A DNA stretch of 24,684 nucleotides from CANRPC01 sp964456095. Its GTDB lineage: Bacteria > Bacillota_I > Bacilli_A > RFN20 > CAG-449. The DNA lies in NCBI GenBank assembly GCA_964456095.1, contig CAYVZF010000013.1:1-24684 (forward strand), in the 5' to 3' direction. Shown here piece by piece: positions 1 to 9,151 of this stretch; position 1 is the first letter of the stretch; each line of letters begins with the position of its first letter. Both the position numbers and the translations under genes were made by a program. A model generated the notes under the pieces. That model had not been told where the DNA came from, did not search any database, and worked only from the letters and a program-made list of their open reading frames with translations.

Positions 1-57
1 AATATCATTTTTTATTTTTATAATATTTAAACTTTAAAAGTTAAAGACATATTAAAT

Positions 58-435
58 TCATTTAAATTCTATTAAAAATGAACGTGAATAATCACAAAAT
101 TTATCTTTATAGTTTTTTAAAGAAAAATTATTAAAAGTATTAATAATATTATCAAATAACACATAGTCATGATTATTTATAATTTTGTTATGTGTTATAT
201 GAAAAAAGTTTTTATTATTAATCATTTCACTAACATAAAATATTTTAGGATTATCTAATTTTTTTAATAATTCATCGTTTAATAAAATTTCATTTTTTGA
301 ATTATAAAATAATATCATTTTATCTATAGAATTATTATTTTTATAAATAAATACATATTTATAAATAAAATCTTCTAATAATGTAATATTTTTAATATCT
401 AATTTGTCATACCAAAAAAAGAGTTCATCAAACAT
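58..435 (-). CDS. Hypothetical protein, 125 residues
   Basis: I do not recognise a family. The product is rich in Asn, Lys, Phe and Ile, has no convincing membrane helix or signal peptide, and looks like a small soluble alpha/beta protein. The start is supported by a weak GGTGAT ribosome-binding site about 4 bases upstream. The gene ends in TGA; an in-frame TAA follows one codon later, so reading TGA as Trp would add only two residues. It lies 66 bp downstream of glgA, and a candidate promoter begins immediately after the glgA stop, so it may be transcribed separately. Codon and base use match its neighbours. It could belong functionally to the glycogen operon, but nothing in its sequence shows that. 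Confidence 0.6.
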   Translation of the reverse strand: MFDELFFWYDKLDIKNITLLEDFIYKYVFIYKNNNSIDKMILFYNSKNEILLNDELLKKLDNPKIFYVSEMINNKNFFHITHNKIINNHDYVLFDNIINTFNNFSLKNYKDKFCDYSRSFLIEFK

Positions 436-472
436 AATATCACCAATATAATATATGAAGATAATAATTATG

Positions 473-500
473 TTTATAGACGATAAACTCTTTTTTACAA
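473..500 (-). promoter_or_regulatory. Candidate promoter for the 125-residue gene
   Basis: On the minus strand, TTGTAA (495-500) and TATAAA (473-478) are separated by 16 bp, directly after the glgA stop codon. Such matches arise by chance in AT-rich DNA, so support is moderate. The -10 box lies inside a short inverted repeat (GTTTAT/ATAAAC, 473-489). Confidence 0.4.
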
Positions 501-501
501 T

Positions 502-1935
502 TTATTTATTAGTAATTTCTTTATAAATATTTAAATATTCTTCAGATGATTTATCCCATGAATGGTTACGTTTCATACCATTTTCTCTTAAAATTTGCAT
601 TTTTTCTTTGTTTTTGTAAATATCAATCGCAGTTAAACAAGGTCCAATTAATGCTTGAATATTATAATCATTAAAATCTAAACCATCTGCAAATTCAAGA
701 TTAGTACCATCATATCCATTTACTGTATCGATGATTCCGCCTGTTCTTCTACATACAGGTATTGAACCATATCTATGACAGATTAGTTGAGCAATTCCAC
801 ATGGTTCAAGTAATGATGGCATTAAGAAGAAATCACATCCTGCATAGATTTTATGCGCTAAAGGATTATTGTATCCTAAATACAGAGCAACATTATCCGA
901 ATAACTCTTGCTTAAGAATTTAGCTCTATCTTCTAATTCTCTATTTCCACATCCTAAAATAATAATATTAGCTCTACCATTTAATAAAGGAACAACATCT
1001 AATATTAAAGAGATTCCTTTAGTTGGGACAAGTCTAGAAACCACACCAAAAAGTGGTAAACTTGGATCTTTAAATCCATATTCACGTGCAATATCTTCTT
1101 TGTTTTTTCTTTTTCCTTTTTCAACATCTTTAATAGAATAATTAGGTGAAATATATTTATCAGTTTCTGGATTAAATTCTTCATAATCAATGCCGTTTAC
1201 TATACCTTTAAAATCATTTTCACGTAATCTAATTATACTTTCTAGTCCATATGCATGATTACCATGTAATAACTCTGCAGCATGTGTTGGTGATACAGTT
1301 GTAATTTTATCACACATTACAATCGCAGATTTTAAAAATGATGCACAGTTATCAAATCTAACAGTACCATTTTCATAATAACTTTGAGATAAATTAAAGT
1401 AATCACCTAAATAATATGGATCAAATTTACCTTGATATTCAGGATTATGAATTGTTAAAACAAATTTAGGTTCATAATAATCAATTTTAGTTCTATAATC
1501 TGTTTTTAATAAAAGTGGTATCATACCAGCTTGCCAATCATGAACATGAATAACATCAATTTTTAAATTTAAATGTAATATTAATTCAACAACAGCTAAA
1601 TCAAAATATGCAAATCTTTCAATATCATCATCAAATCCATATAAACCATCACGATAGAAGTATTGTTCATTATCGATAAAATAATAACTAATACCATCAA
1701 ATCGATATTTAAATACACCACAATATTGAACTCTCCATGACATATATACTGGAAAAGTAGAAACTAATTCAGCTTCATATTGTAATTGATCTTTAATTTT
1801 TTTATAAAAAGGTAGAACTATAGATACTTCGTGACCTTTACTTGCTAAAGAAGAAGATAATGAATAAACAACATCTCCAAGTCCTCCAGTTTTTACAAAT
1901 GGGTTAGATTCACCCGTTACCATCATAATATTCAT
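502..1935 (-). CDS. glgA: Glycogen synthase (ADP-glucose dependent)
   Basis: A GT5-family, GT-B fold glucosyltransferase that moves glucose from ADP-glucose to the non-reducing end of an alpha-1,4-glucan. At 477 residues it has the normal bacterial length. The N-terminal KTGGLGDV motif (residues 15-22) holds the ADP-glucose-binding lysine. The C-terminal domain carries PSLLEPCG (373-380), with the catalytic-site glutamate E377 of the EX7E motif, followed by an RYG...RRTGG segment typical of GlgA. It is the last gene of the run glgC-glgD-glgA. Its ATG is one base past the glgD stop, and its ribosome-binding site (GAAAGGGAT) lies inside the end of glgD, which implies translational coupling. No branching enzyme (GlgB) or glycogen phosphorylase is present in the window. 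Confidence 0.97.
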   Translation of the reverse strand: MNIMMVTGESNPFVKTGGLGDVVYSLSSSLASKGHEVSIVLPFYKKIKDQLQYEAELVSTFPVYMSWRVQYCGVFKYRFDGISYYFIDNEQYFYRDGLYGFDDDIERFAYFDLAVVELILHLNLKIDVIHVHDWQAGMIPLLLKTDYRTKIDYYEPKFVLTIHNPEYQGKFDPYYLGDYFNLSQSYYENGTVRFDNCASFLKSAIVMCDKITTVSPTHAAELLHGNHAYGLESIIRLRENDFKGIVNGIDYEEFNPETDKYISPNYSIKDVEKGKRKNKEDIAREYGFKDPSLPLFGVVSRLVPTKGISLILDVVPLLNGRANIIILGCGNRELEDRAKFLSKSYSDNVALYLGYNNPLAHKIYAGCDFFLMPSLLEPCGIAQLICHRYGSIPVCRRTGGIIDTVNGYDGTNLEFADGLDFNDYNIQALIGPCLTAIDIYKNKEKMQILRENGMKRNHSWDKSSEEYLNIYKEITNK

Positions 1936-1936
1936 A

Positions 1937-3049
1937 TTAAACTATATCCCTTTCTCTTACTACTAATGGATTATTTTCATTACCATTTAATTTATTCATA
2001 TGTAAAATTTGTGCATTTTTATCTATTATACAGTTTTTTAAAGTAGAATCTTTTCCTATATATGCATTAGTTAAAATAATAGAATTCTCCACTTTAGCGC
2101 CTTTTTCAATGATTACTCCTCTTCCTATTATAGAATTTTTGATTTTTCCTTCAATTCTAGCTCCATTTGATATAAAACAATTTGAAACAGATGCATTTTC
2201 ACCATATCTAGCAGGAGGTGTATCATTTGTTCTAGTATAAATAGGCCATTTAGGATCAAATAATTCAGTCAAAACATCTTTTGATAAAAGTTCTAATGAA
2301 TTATTAAGATATGACTTAGCATTTGAGAAACATCTTAAATATCCTTTATATTCGTATGAGTGAATATATAATTGATTAGATAAATAGCTTAATACATCTC
2401 TTATTGAAAAGAATTGAGATGTAATTGATGCAAAATCTAAAAATTCATCAAGTTTACTACGTGAAATAACATATGTTTCTAATGAAATGTTAATATTTGT
2501 TTTCGCACCTTTATTCCTTTTTATAGATAAAACTCTACCATTTTCATCAATTTTAAGTTCATCCATATTAGTAAATTCATCTTTTCCATCACAAATCTTT
2601 TTATACACCATCGTAACAGATGCTTTTTTCTTAATGTGATAATCAATTACTTCATTAAAATTCATTCTATATAATAAATGACATGGAGCAAATATTATAT
2701 AATCAGCATTAGATTGTTCTATAACCCAATAATTCTCTTTAATATTATTAATATCGTTATTATATGAATTATTATTAACATATTGTTCATTATACATTAT
2801 AGAACAAAAACCAGTTTTTGTATTAGCGTTATACATAGTACCAGTTCCTATATGTTTAACAAGGGATCTTAATTTATCACCGACTAAAATGCCCATCATA
2901 TCAATTCCAGAGTTTGAAAAATTTGATAATGTAAAGTCAATAAATGCATATCTTCCTAAAAATGATGTAGATGCAATTCCTCTTCTTTCATTTAATGTTC
3001 CTAAATTAGGAGCACCATGAAGATTAGCTAAACCTAATATTTTTGGCAT
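1937..3049 (-). CDS. glgD: Glucose-1-phosphate adenylyltransferase-like subunit GlgD
   Basis: A paralogue of GlgC forming the non-catalytic or regulatory partner in the Firmicutes-type GlgCD ADP-glucose pyrophosphorylase. It keeps the fold landmarks: an IDFTLSNFSNSGI segment near residues 37-49 that aligns with GlgC, a central sugar-nucleotide transferase domain, and a C-terminal left-handed beta-helix with hexapeptide-like turns (about 285-350). The N-terminal nucleotide-binding loop is altered: where GlgC has LLAGGKGTRL, this protein has a LANLHGAPNLGTL-type segment without the GGxGTR signature. That is the expected GlgD pattern, and it argues for a structural or allosteric role. It lies 11 bp after glgC, with an AGGAGG ribosome-binding site fused to the glgC TAG stop. 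Confidence 0.93.
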   Translation of the reverse strand: MPKILGLANLHGAPNLGTLNERRGIASTSFLGRYAFIDFTLSNFSNSGIDMMGILVGDKLRSLVKHIGTGTMYNANTKTGFCSIMYNEQYVNNNSYNNDINNIKENYWVIEQSNADYIIFAPCHLLYRMNFNEVIDYHIKKKASVTMVYKKICDGKDEFTNMDELKIDENGRVLSIKRNKGAKTNINISLETYVISRSKLDEFLDFASITSQFFSIRDVLSYLSNQLYIHSYEYKGYLRCFSNAKSYLNNSLELLSKDVLTELFDPKWPIYTRTNDTPPARYGENASVSNCFISNGARIEGKIKNSIIGRGVIIEKGAKVENSIILTNAYIGKDSTLKNCIIDKNAQILHMNKLNGNENNPLVVRERDIV

Positions 3050-3060
3050 AAATAAACCTC

Positions 3061-4176
3061 CTATTTAGCTAGAAGAACAATATCTTGTCCTTCTATATTT
3101 TCTTTTCTATCACCTGATATAATTACATTATCCGCGACAATTGCTTTATTAATATAAGCACCAGATTTAATAACCGCTCCAGGCATAATAACAGAATCTA
3201 TTATTGTAGACCCTTCTTCAATAATTGCATTTGTAAATATTACACTATTTTTAACCTTACCTTCTACTCTAGCACCTTGATTAACAATAGAATTAATTAT
3301 TGAAGAATTACTTCCAACATATTGAGGAAGTGATTTAGTATCTTGCGATAATATTTTAAACTTTTCATTATATAAATCTAATGGATCATCTTTATCTAAT
3401 AAATCCATATTAGCTTGCCATAAAGATTTAATAGTACCAACATCTTTCCAATATCCTTTAAATTCATAAGCAAATAATCTTTTTTTCTTAGCTAATAAAT
3501 TAGGAATAATGTTTTTTCCGAAATCATGTTCTGATTTTTCATCTTTTGCATCTTTAATTAATGCTTCTCTTAATGACTTATAAGTAAATATGTATATCCC
3601 CATTGATGCAAGAGTTGATTTTGGTTTTTTTGGTTTTTCTTCAAATTCATAAATTGATAAATCTTCATTAACATTCATTATTCCAAATCTACTTGCTTCT
3701 TCAAGAGATACGTTTAATACCGCGACTGTTAAATCAGCTTCATTCTTTTTATGATATTCAAGCATTTCAGAATAATTCATTTTATAAATGTGATCTCCAG
3801 ATAAAACTAAAACATATTTAGGATTTAATTCATCTAAAAACGAAATATTTTGGTATATTGCATCCGCCGTACCACTATACCAAGAAAGACCTTCTTCTGT
3901 TTGACGTGGTGGAAGAATACCAGCGACTGAATTATTACCATCAATACCCCAATGTGCACCATTACCGATATAATTATTAAGCGCTACAGATTCATATTGT
4001 GTTAAAACTCCTATCCTTGTTATACCTGAGTTTGCAGCATTTGATAAAGGAAAATCTATTATCCTATATTTCCCACCATAAAATACTGCAGGTTTAGCCA
4101 CTTTTTTTGTTAATGATAAAAGTCTAGTACCTTTACCACCCGCAAGTAACATGGCAACCATTTCATTATGTGTCAT
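3061..4176 (-). CDS. glgC: Glucose-1-phosphate adenylyltransferase (ADP-glucose pyrophosphorylase)
   Basis: Makes ADP-glucose and pyrophosphate from ATP and glucose-1-phosphate, the committed step of bacterial glycogen synthesis. Visible landmarks are LLAGGKGTRL near residues 10-19 (nucleotide-binding loop), RIIDFPLSNAANSGI, LSGDHIYKMNY (metal and sugar site), FEEKP, and GYWKDVGT, all diagnostic of GlgC. The C-terminal quarter is a left-handed beta-helix. Its 371 residues are typical of the Firmicutes short form. The ATG follows a GGAGG ribosome-binding site that overlaps the TAG stop of the upstream membrane-protein gene, so the two genes are very probably co-transcribed. Confidence 0.97.
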   Translation of the reverse strand: MTHNEMVAMLLAGGKGTRLLSLTKKVAKPAVFYGGKYRIIDFPLSNAANSGITRIGVLTQYESVALNNYIGNGAHWGIDGNNSVAGILPPRQTEEGLSWYSGTADAIYQNISFLDELNPKYVLVLSGDHIYKMNYSEMLEYHKKNEADLTVAVLNVSLEEASRFGIMNVNEDLSIYEFEEKPKKPKSTLASMGIYIFTYKSLREALIKDAKDEKSEHDFGKNIIPNLLAKKKRLFAYEFKGYWKDVGTIKSLWQANMDLLDKDDPLDLYNEKFKILSQDTKSLPQYVGSNSSIINSIVNQGARVEGKVKNSVIFTNAIIEEGSTIIDSVIMPGAVIKSGAYINKAIVADNVIISGDRKENIEGQDIVLLAK

Positions 4177-4184
4177 ACAACCTC

Positions 4185-5108
4185 CTATACATTAAGACTC
4201 ATTAAGGCATTTATTATTTCATTTGTGAGTTCATGCAAATGAATTAAAGAATCTACTTTTGCATCAAAATCTTTTTCATGATATTTTGAAAGTAAACCAG
4301 ATGTAAGATTGAATTGAAATGTTTCTAAAAATATTGATATCGTCGTATTGCATCTTGTTACAACAAAATTACAACGAATATATTTTTTAAACTTATTCAT
4401 TAAATTTTCAAAGTCTTTATTGTTTAAAGAATAAGTTACACTACCTAAAGATGAATATATTTCAAAACTTGGAATATTCTTTTGAAAGCCAAATCTTAAA
4501 ATTGACTTTCCTTCATAATTATCTTTTAATGGTTCTCCATTAGTTCTAATTTGGAAAAAACCATCTAAAGGCTCAGTATTTCTTAATAATATAATTACAC
4601 CATTATGTTTTTTCTTGTTTTTAATATATTGTATTTGATTGAATTCTATAAATTTCATTGATGAAATATCAGATAATTCATAAATTCTATTTATTTCACA
4701 AATATTTAAATATTCTTCTAATTCACTATATAAATTTTTATCAAATGATTTTTTTCTAAATTTATAATAAATATCATTTAATCTACATTCTTCAATAAGA
4801 TATTGTAAATATTTATTATGAAAATATTTATTATCATTAACGTACATATAAATAATTAATATAGTTGAAGGAATAAATATTACAAATGTTAAAACCAAGA
4901 ATAAAATAAGTGGAATAATTAAATTAGCAAATACATTTAAATAATTATTAAAGTCACCTCCATTATTTAAATATATAAATAATGATATAGAAATAATATT
5001 AGGTATAATATAAAGTAAAACATTAATTAATACATAAATAATTACTTTAATTATAAATCTTAATTTTAGTTCTCTTAATTGACTACTTCGAATAGAATAC
5101 TCTCTCAT
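4185..5108 (-). CDS. Unknown two-helix membrane protein heading the glycogen operon
   Basis: Family not recognised; 307 residues. A short basic N-terminus is followed by two long hydrophobic segments (about residues 17-47 and 61-90), then a soluble domain of about 215 residues that is probably cytoplasmic and of mixed alpha/beta character. There is no signal peptide cleavage site and no enzymatic motif that I can identify. It starts 97 bp after the jet operon terminator, with a GAGGT ribosome-binding site and a candidate promoter just upstream, so it is the first gene of the unit that continues into glgC, glgD and glgA (8-bp gap to glgC). Position suggests membrane placement or regulation of glycogen metabolism, or chance co-transcription; the sequence does not decide. 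Its position past the terminator and its helices make it a poor candidate for a displaced JetD. Confidence 0.75.
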   Translation of the reverse strand: MREYSIRSSQLRELKLRFIIKVIIYVLINVLLYIIPNIISISLFIYLNNGGDFNNYLNVFANLIIPLILFLVLTFVIFIPSTILIIYMYVNDNKYFHNKYLQYLIEECRLNDIYYKFRKKSFDKNLYSELEEYLNICEINRIYELSDISSMKFIEFNQIQYIKNKKKHNGVIILLRNTEPLDGFFQIRTNGEPLKDNYEGKSILRFGFQKNIPSFEIYSSLGSVTYSLNNKDFENLMNKFKKYIRCNFVVTRCNTTISIFLETFQFNLTSGLLSKYHEKDFDAKVDSLIHLHELTNEIINALMSLNV

Positions 5109-5125
5109 AGTTCGACCTCATATTT

Positions 5126-5153
5126 ATTATATCATATTTATATTTTTTGACTA
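5126..5153 (-). promoter_or_regulatory. Candidate promoter of the glycogen operon
   Basis: On the minus strand, TAGTCA (5148-5153) lies 16 bp upstream of a perfect TATAAT (5126-5131). It sits between the jet operon terminator and the first gene of the unit, about where a new promoter is needed. Confidence 0.5.
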
Positions 5154-5204
5154 GATATAAAATAATTTTAATTATATATAATAATATAATTAATTAATCT
5201 TCTA

Positions 5205-5234
5205 TAAAAAACCTCGCCTAAAAAAAGACGAGGT
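5205..5234 (-). terminator. Rho-independent terminator of the jet operon
   Basis: On the minus strand, ACCTCGTCT (5226-5234) pairs with AGGCGAGGT (5211-5219). This makes a 9-bp stem with one G-U pair and a 6-base T loop, followed by a T run (5205-5210). It directly follows the 161-residue gene. Confidence 0.88.
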
Positions 5235-5239
5235 AAAAA

Positions 5240-5725
5240 TCAAGATAAATAATCACTATAAATTTTTTTAGTTTTTTTATTTCTATTAAAGAAAATAAAT
5301 GATAATAAGAATAATACAATATAAATTATCATATCAAATATTCCATCATTCAATATAGTTAACTTTTCATCACTTACTTCAAGTGAAAAAATATCTGCGA
5401 TCATTTTGATAAATAATTTATGTGTATAATATACAGGTGAGCCAATTGCTTGAATTGCATATGCAAGTCCTTCACCAATACCGATATCGTTATTAAATGA
5501 AGCAATATTATCAAGAAGTGAAACACCATCACGTTCAAATGAACAGATAAATGTGCATATACCGCTTATTGCAAGTAAAAACATGATACCAGATATCGTT
5601 GATCTTTTTTTAACAAATATACTCATAAGTGTAAACACAATGAATATTGCACTTAAAAAGATAATTAATCCAATTAAACCAGGTAAGAAACTTGGTATTT
5701 GCGTTAATATTATATTTGGTATCAT
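5240..5725 (-). CDS. Small membrane protein, fourth gene of the jetABC operon
   Basis: Family not recognised; 161 residues. Hydrophobic segments lie near residues 14-37, 44-62 and 130-147, separated by a polar, partly amphipathic loop (about 65-125), and the tail is short and strongly basic (148-156). No catalytic motif is visible. It begins 18 bp after the jetC stop with a GAAGGGAG ribosome-binding site and ends at the operon terminator, so it shares the jetABC transcript. In canonical Wadjet operons the fourth gene is jetD, a much larger soluble Toprim nuclease; this protein has neither its size nor its character. It ends in TGA a few bases before the terminator stem, which shows TGA is a stop in this genome. 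It could be a membrane anchor or effector of the condensin, or an unrelated passenger. Confidence 0.75.
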   Translation of the reverse strand: MIPNIILTQIPSFLPGLIGLIIFLSAIFIVFTLMSIFVKKRSTISGIMFLLAISGICTFICSFERDGVSLLDNIASFNNDIGIGEGLAYAIQAIGSPVYYTHKLFIKMIADIFSLEVSDEKLTILNDGIFDMIIYIVLFLLSFIFFNRNKKTKKIYSDYLS

Positions 5726-5743
5726 CTTTAACTCCCTTCTTTA

Positions 5744-8700
5744 TTAAATATTATTTATTTCTTTATTTATAATTTCCTCACTCGCTGCAAATGTATCAAC
5801 AAATGATCTATTTTTGCCACGAGATACTAATAAAGTTTTATCAACAAGTCTTGAGATATCAGCAACTTTTTCTGGTGGTGCAGATAAAATAACTTGAAGT
5901 TTAAATTCTTTTAAAATTCTAATAGACTCAATAATTCTATTTCTATCCATCTTAGAGAATGCTTCATCGAAAATTACAAGTCTTATTGTATTTGACATAT
6001 TTCCATCAGCTTTTGTTCTATAAAGTTGTGTAAATGATGCAAGTATTGAAATATAGAATGGTGTTTGTGTTTCACCACCTGATGCTTTTTTAATATTTCT
6101 AGCAAGAGAATAAGGCTTTCCACCATCTTTAGATACCATTAAGTCAAATAATAAATATGTTCTATAATCAGTAAACTTATCAACATTTTGACTTAAAGAT
6201 GATTCTTTATCTTTTGATGAAGAAACATCACCGATTAATTTAAATAAGTTATTCATTATGTCTTGATATTTTTCTAGATAAATAGATTCATCTTCTCCAT
6301 AACTTAACAATAAATCATCAGTAATCATATCGTAATACTCTTTATATTGAGGAGCAGGTGTTACTGTAAATTGATATGAATCTGAACCGAAATGAGCGCC
6401 TTTTAATGCTTCATTTAATTCATCAATTTGATTTCTAACCATTTCAATAGATGTTTTTAATTTGAAGATAAAATCATCTTTGAATTCTTTGGTTGCTTTA
6501 TTATATGCATCTTCAATTTTTTTACGATATTCTGGAAGTTTAACTTCTTTTAATGTATATAGTTCTTTATCAAAATCATCGTTATCTTCTCTTGTAATAT
6601 CATAACTTAATTTATAATCAACAATATAGTCTTTTCTTAATTCATTGAATTGAGATAAAATATTACGTAATCTATATTGTCCTTTTGTAAACATCTCATC
6701 ATATTCATAACGAAGATCTACTAAAGACTTACCATGTTCTATTTCTTCATTATAAGTAGGAAGCGCAACATCATTTATAAAGTCTTCATCAAATTCTTGT
6801 TTAATTGTATCTAATATTTCATTTGCTTTTTCCATTTGTGAAGGAATCTTTTCGTTTTGAATTGAATTATTAGATTCAGTAAGTTGACCTTTTTGAAGAA
6901 TTAATCTTTGTTTATCATCATTTAATGATGTTAAATCTTGTTCAATATGACGTATCTTTTCATCTATAATATTAATTTCTTGTCCAGATGAAGATGCAAG
7001 TTCATCTTCATATCTTTGTAGATTCTTTTTATATTGAGGAAGTAATTCAGCATCTTCAAAATGTAACGCAAAAGTATCAGCTTCATTATTATTCATTGTT
7101 TCTTCATGAGCGCATAAACCAAGTGCATTAACAAATTCTTTTAATAATTGTAAACTTTCTTGAGATTTTTCTAAGTCTTTTAAACGTTCATTTCTATTTG
7201 ATTCAGAAATTTTTCTTCCTATTAAATGATATCTATAAGAATTTTCTGGTAAAACAAATGATGAATAATTTCTATAACCATCACAGTTAGGTGTTAAGCC
7301 GCGTCCACACGCTCTTGCTTCAGCAAAAGTTTCACACTTAATCATTCTTCCTAATAAGAAATTAGCATAACATTTAGCACCTTCGTGATCGGATTTTATT
7401 TCTTCCGCTAAAGAATAATCATCAACAGTTATATTAGCTTTCTTAAGTTTTTCACTATCTACTAAACCTGTTCTATAATATCCAAGTCTTTTTAATATAG
7501 GAGGTAATAATTTATTTGCAGCTTCATAATATTCTTCTTCAACAAACATATTAATCTTTTGAGAATTAATAAATCCCTCAATAGCGTTCACCCATCTAGG
7601 GGTTTTAATATCAATTAAATCTGCAAAGAAATATACTTCAATCTTTTTAGAAAATTTATCTTCTAATGCATGTCTTAATTGATTTCTAACTTGTACTAGT
7701 TGATAATCGTATGATTTACCACCAGTTGAACCTTCTTGCATTGATTGTTTTTCAATATTAAGTTTATTAATTTCACTACTAATATGAGATTTCAAATATC
7801 CATAACATTCAGAACAATAGTTTTTATATTCGTTTATTGTATTTCTAAATTCTAATAATGTATCTCTATTAAGTCCTTCTTTTAAAGATAACTTATTTGA
7901 GAATGAAGAACAAACATCAATTACTTTTGAATTAATCTTTTGTAATTCTTCAAACATATTTTTTAAACTATTTTTAAAATTACCATCAATAGAATCAAGA
8001 CCTGCTTGAAGTCTATTCGCATGATTTTTAAATGCATTAATATATGAAGAAAGTTTTTCATAATCAGAATTAATATTTGCTTCAATACGCGCGATATTAT
8101 CACGAGCCTTATCTCTTGACGCAGTTAATTCTTTATTCATTTGATATGATGATGATTGAACTTTAGATGCAATCAATGATTCTTTTTGTAATGTAAATTC
8201 TTTGATTTCTTCTTCAATCTTTTTCAATTCATCATTAATTTCATTTATTCTTAATTCATTAGCTTGAATATCTCTTTGTAAGTTCATTATATTATTTAAA
8301 TGAACTTGGTAAGATACTCTTTTAGTAATATAACTAGATAAAGCTAAATCACTTCTTCTAGATTTAACATCTTCATATGCTTTATGAATAGCCTCTAATC
8401 GATTAATCTTACTTTCCATATTAGTTGCTTCGATTTCAAGTCTTTTATATTGTTGAATATTAGCTCTCATCGATTCAACATTAATTTCAGATGGAACATC
8501 ACATACATATTCAGTAATGAATTGTTCAATATTAGTAATAGGTGTAAAAGAAACAGCTTTTTTAAATAATGAGAAGTATTTATCTTTTATTCCACCAAAT
8601 TTATCTTTTAATAATATTTGATATTGAGCGTTTGTGTCACAGAATTGATATTCACTTGATGAATAATTTTGTGAAAAATATTCCGCTAATTCTTTTTGAG

Positions 8701-9139
8701 AAAGAGGAGTATTTAATGAACAGAAGTCATTAACAGGCATCTTATCATCTAAATAGAAGAACTTATGTTGTTCGGTACCATCATCATATACATCAAATAC
8801 AATACCAACACAAAATTCTTTCATTACAACATCATCAAAGAATTCTAAAACGATATATGATGTAAATCTACCATTACGCAAATATCTATATTCACCTTCA
8901 CCATCGTCACCAACTTCAGCTTTTAAATATCCTTTTAATGTACGTCCAGCTTTTTCACTCGCAGCTTTATTAAATATACGTCCAGAAGTATCACCAAGTA
9001 ATACTACTTGCATCGCGTCAATCAATGTTGATTTTCCTGCAGCATTTTCACCAGTTAAAAAATTAATTTTATCGAAATCAATTTTAACATTATAGAAATA
9101 GTGCCAATTAATTAATCTTAATCTTTTTAATAATTTCAT
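5744..9139 (-). CDS. jetC: SMC-like condensin ATPase JetC (Wadjet/MksB family)
   Basis: The large ATPase of a JetABC/MksBEF-type condensin, which dimerises, binds ATP at its heads and moves DNA. In 1131 residues the order is clear. The N-terminal head has Walker A GENAAGKST (30-38). Coiled coil follows (roughly 230-480), then a globular hinge (about 490-660), then coiled coil again (roughly 660-900). The C-terminal head has the ABC signature SGGET (1020-1024) and Walker B IRLVIFDE (1052-1059, catalytic glutamate E1059). All ATPase residues are intact, so it should be active. The jetB TAG stop is fused to its AGGAGG ribosome-binding site. The length fits JetC or MksB; the order after a JetA-like and a DUF4194 protein rules out SbcC, which would pair with SbcD. 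Confidence 0.93.
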   Translation of the reverse strand: MKLLKRLRLINWHYFYNVKIDFDKINFLTGENAAGKSTLIDAMQVVLLGDTSGRIFNKAASEKAGRTLKGYLKAEVGDDGEGEYRYLRNGRFTSYIVLEFFDDVVMKEFCVGIVFDVYDDGTEQHKFFYLDDKMPVNDFCSLNTPLSQKELAEYFSQNYSSSEYQFCDTNAQYQILLKDKFGGIKDKYFSLFKKAVSFTPITNIEQFITEYVCDVPSEINVESMRANIQQYKRLEIEATNMESKINRLEAIHKAYEDVKSRRSDLALSSYITKRVSYQVHLNNIMNLQRDIQANELRINEINDELKKIEEEIKEFTLQKESLIASKVQSSSYQMNKELTASRDKARDNIARIEANINSDYEKLSSYINAFKNHANRLQAGLDSIDGNFKNSLKNMFEELQKINSKVIDVCSSFSNKLSLKEGLNRDTLLEFRNTINEYKNYCSECYGYLKSHISSEINKLNIEKQSMQEGSTGGKSYDYQLVQVRNQLRHALEDKFSKKIEVYFFADLIDIKTPRWVNAIEGFINSQKINMFVEEEYYEAANKLLPPILKRLGYYRTGLVDSEKLKKANITVDDYSLAEEIKSDHEGAKCYANFLLGRMIKCETFAEARACGRGLTPNCDGYRNYSSFVLPENSYRYHLIGRKISESNRNERLKDLEKSQESLQLLKEFVNALGLCAHEETMNNNEADTFALHFEDAELLPQYKKNLQRYEDELASSSGQEINIIDEKIRHIEQDLTSLNDDKQRLILQKGQLTESNNSIQNEKIPSQMEKANEILDTIKQEFDEDFINDVALPTYNEEIEHGKSLVDLRYEYDEMFTKGQYRLRNILSQFNELRKDYIVDYKLSYDITREDNDDFDKELYTLKEVKLPEYRKKIEDAYNKATKEFKDDFIFKLKTSIEMVRNQIDELNEALKGAHFGSDSYQFTVTPAPQYKEYYDMITDDLLLSYGEDESIYLEKYQDIMNNLFKLIGDVSSSKDKESSLSQNVDKFTDYRTYLLFDLMVSKDGGKPYSLARNIKKASGGETQTPFYISILASFTQLYRTKADGNMSNTIRLVIFDEAFSKMDRNRIIESIRILKEFKLQVILSAPPEKVADISRLVDKTLLVSRGKNRSFVDTFAASEEIINKEINNI

Positions 9140-9151
9140 ATAAACTACCTC

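Noticed and set aside
473..489. Inverted repeat GTTTAT/ATAAAC after glgA as a terminator
   Set aside because: On the minus strand no T tract follows the stem. The T run lies on the plus-strand side, where no gene reads, and the stem is only 6 bp of mostly A-T pairs.
908..1141. Plus-strand open frame opposite glgA
   Set aside because: It lies wholly inside the well-conserved glgA gene and reads as the antisense of its C-terminal domain, with no ribosome-binding site or family match.
4185..5108. The 307-residue protein as a missing JetD
   Set aside because: It lies beyond a strong terminator with its own promoter, has two membrane helices, and shows no Toprim-like motif.
5553..5747. Plus-strand open frame opposite the 161-residue membrane protein
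   Set aside because: Antisense of a gene that fits its operon by spacing, ribosome-binding site and terminator. I could not exclude the antisense frame by protein family, but it has no supporting context.
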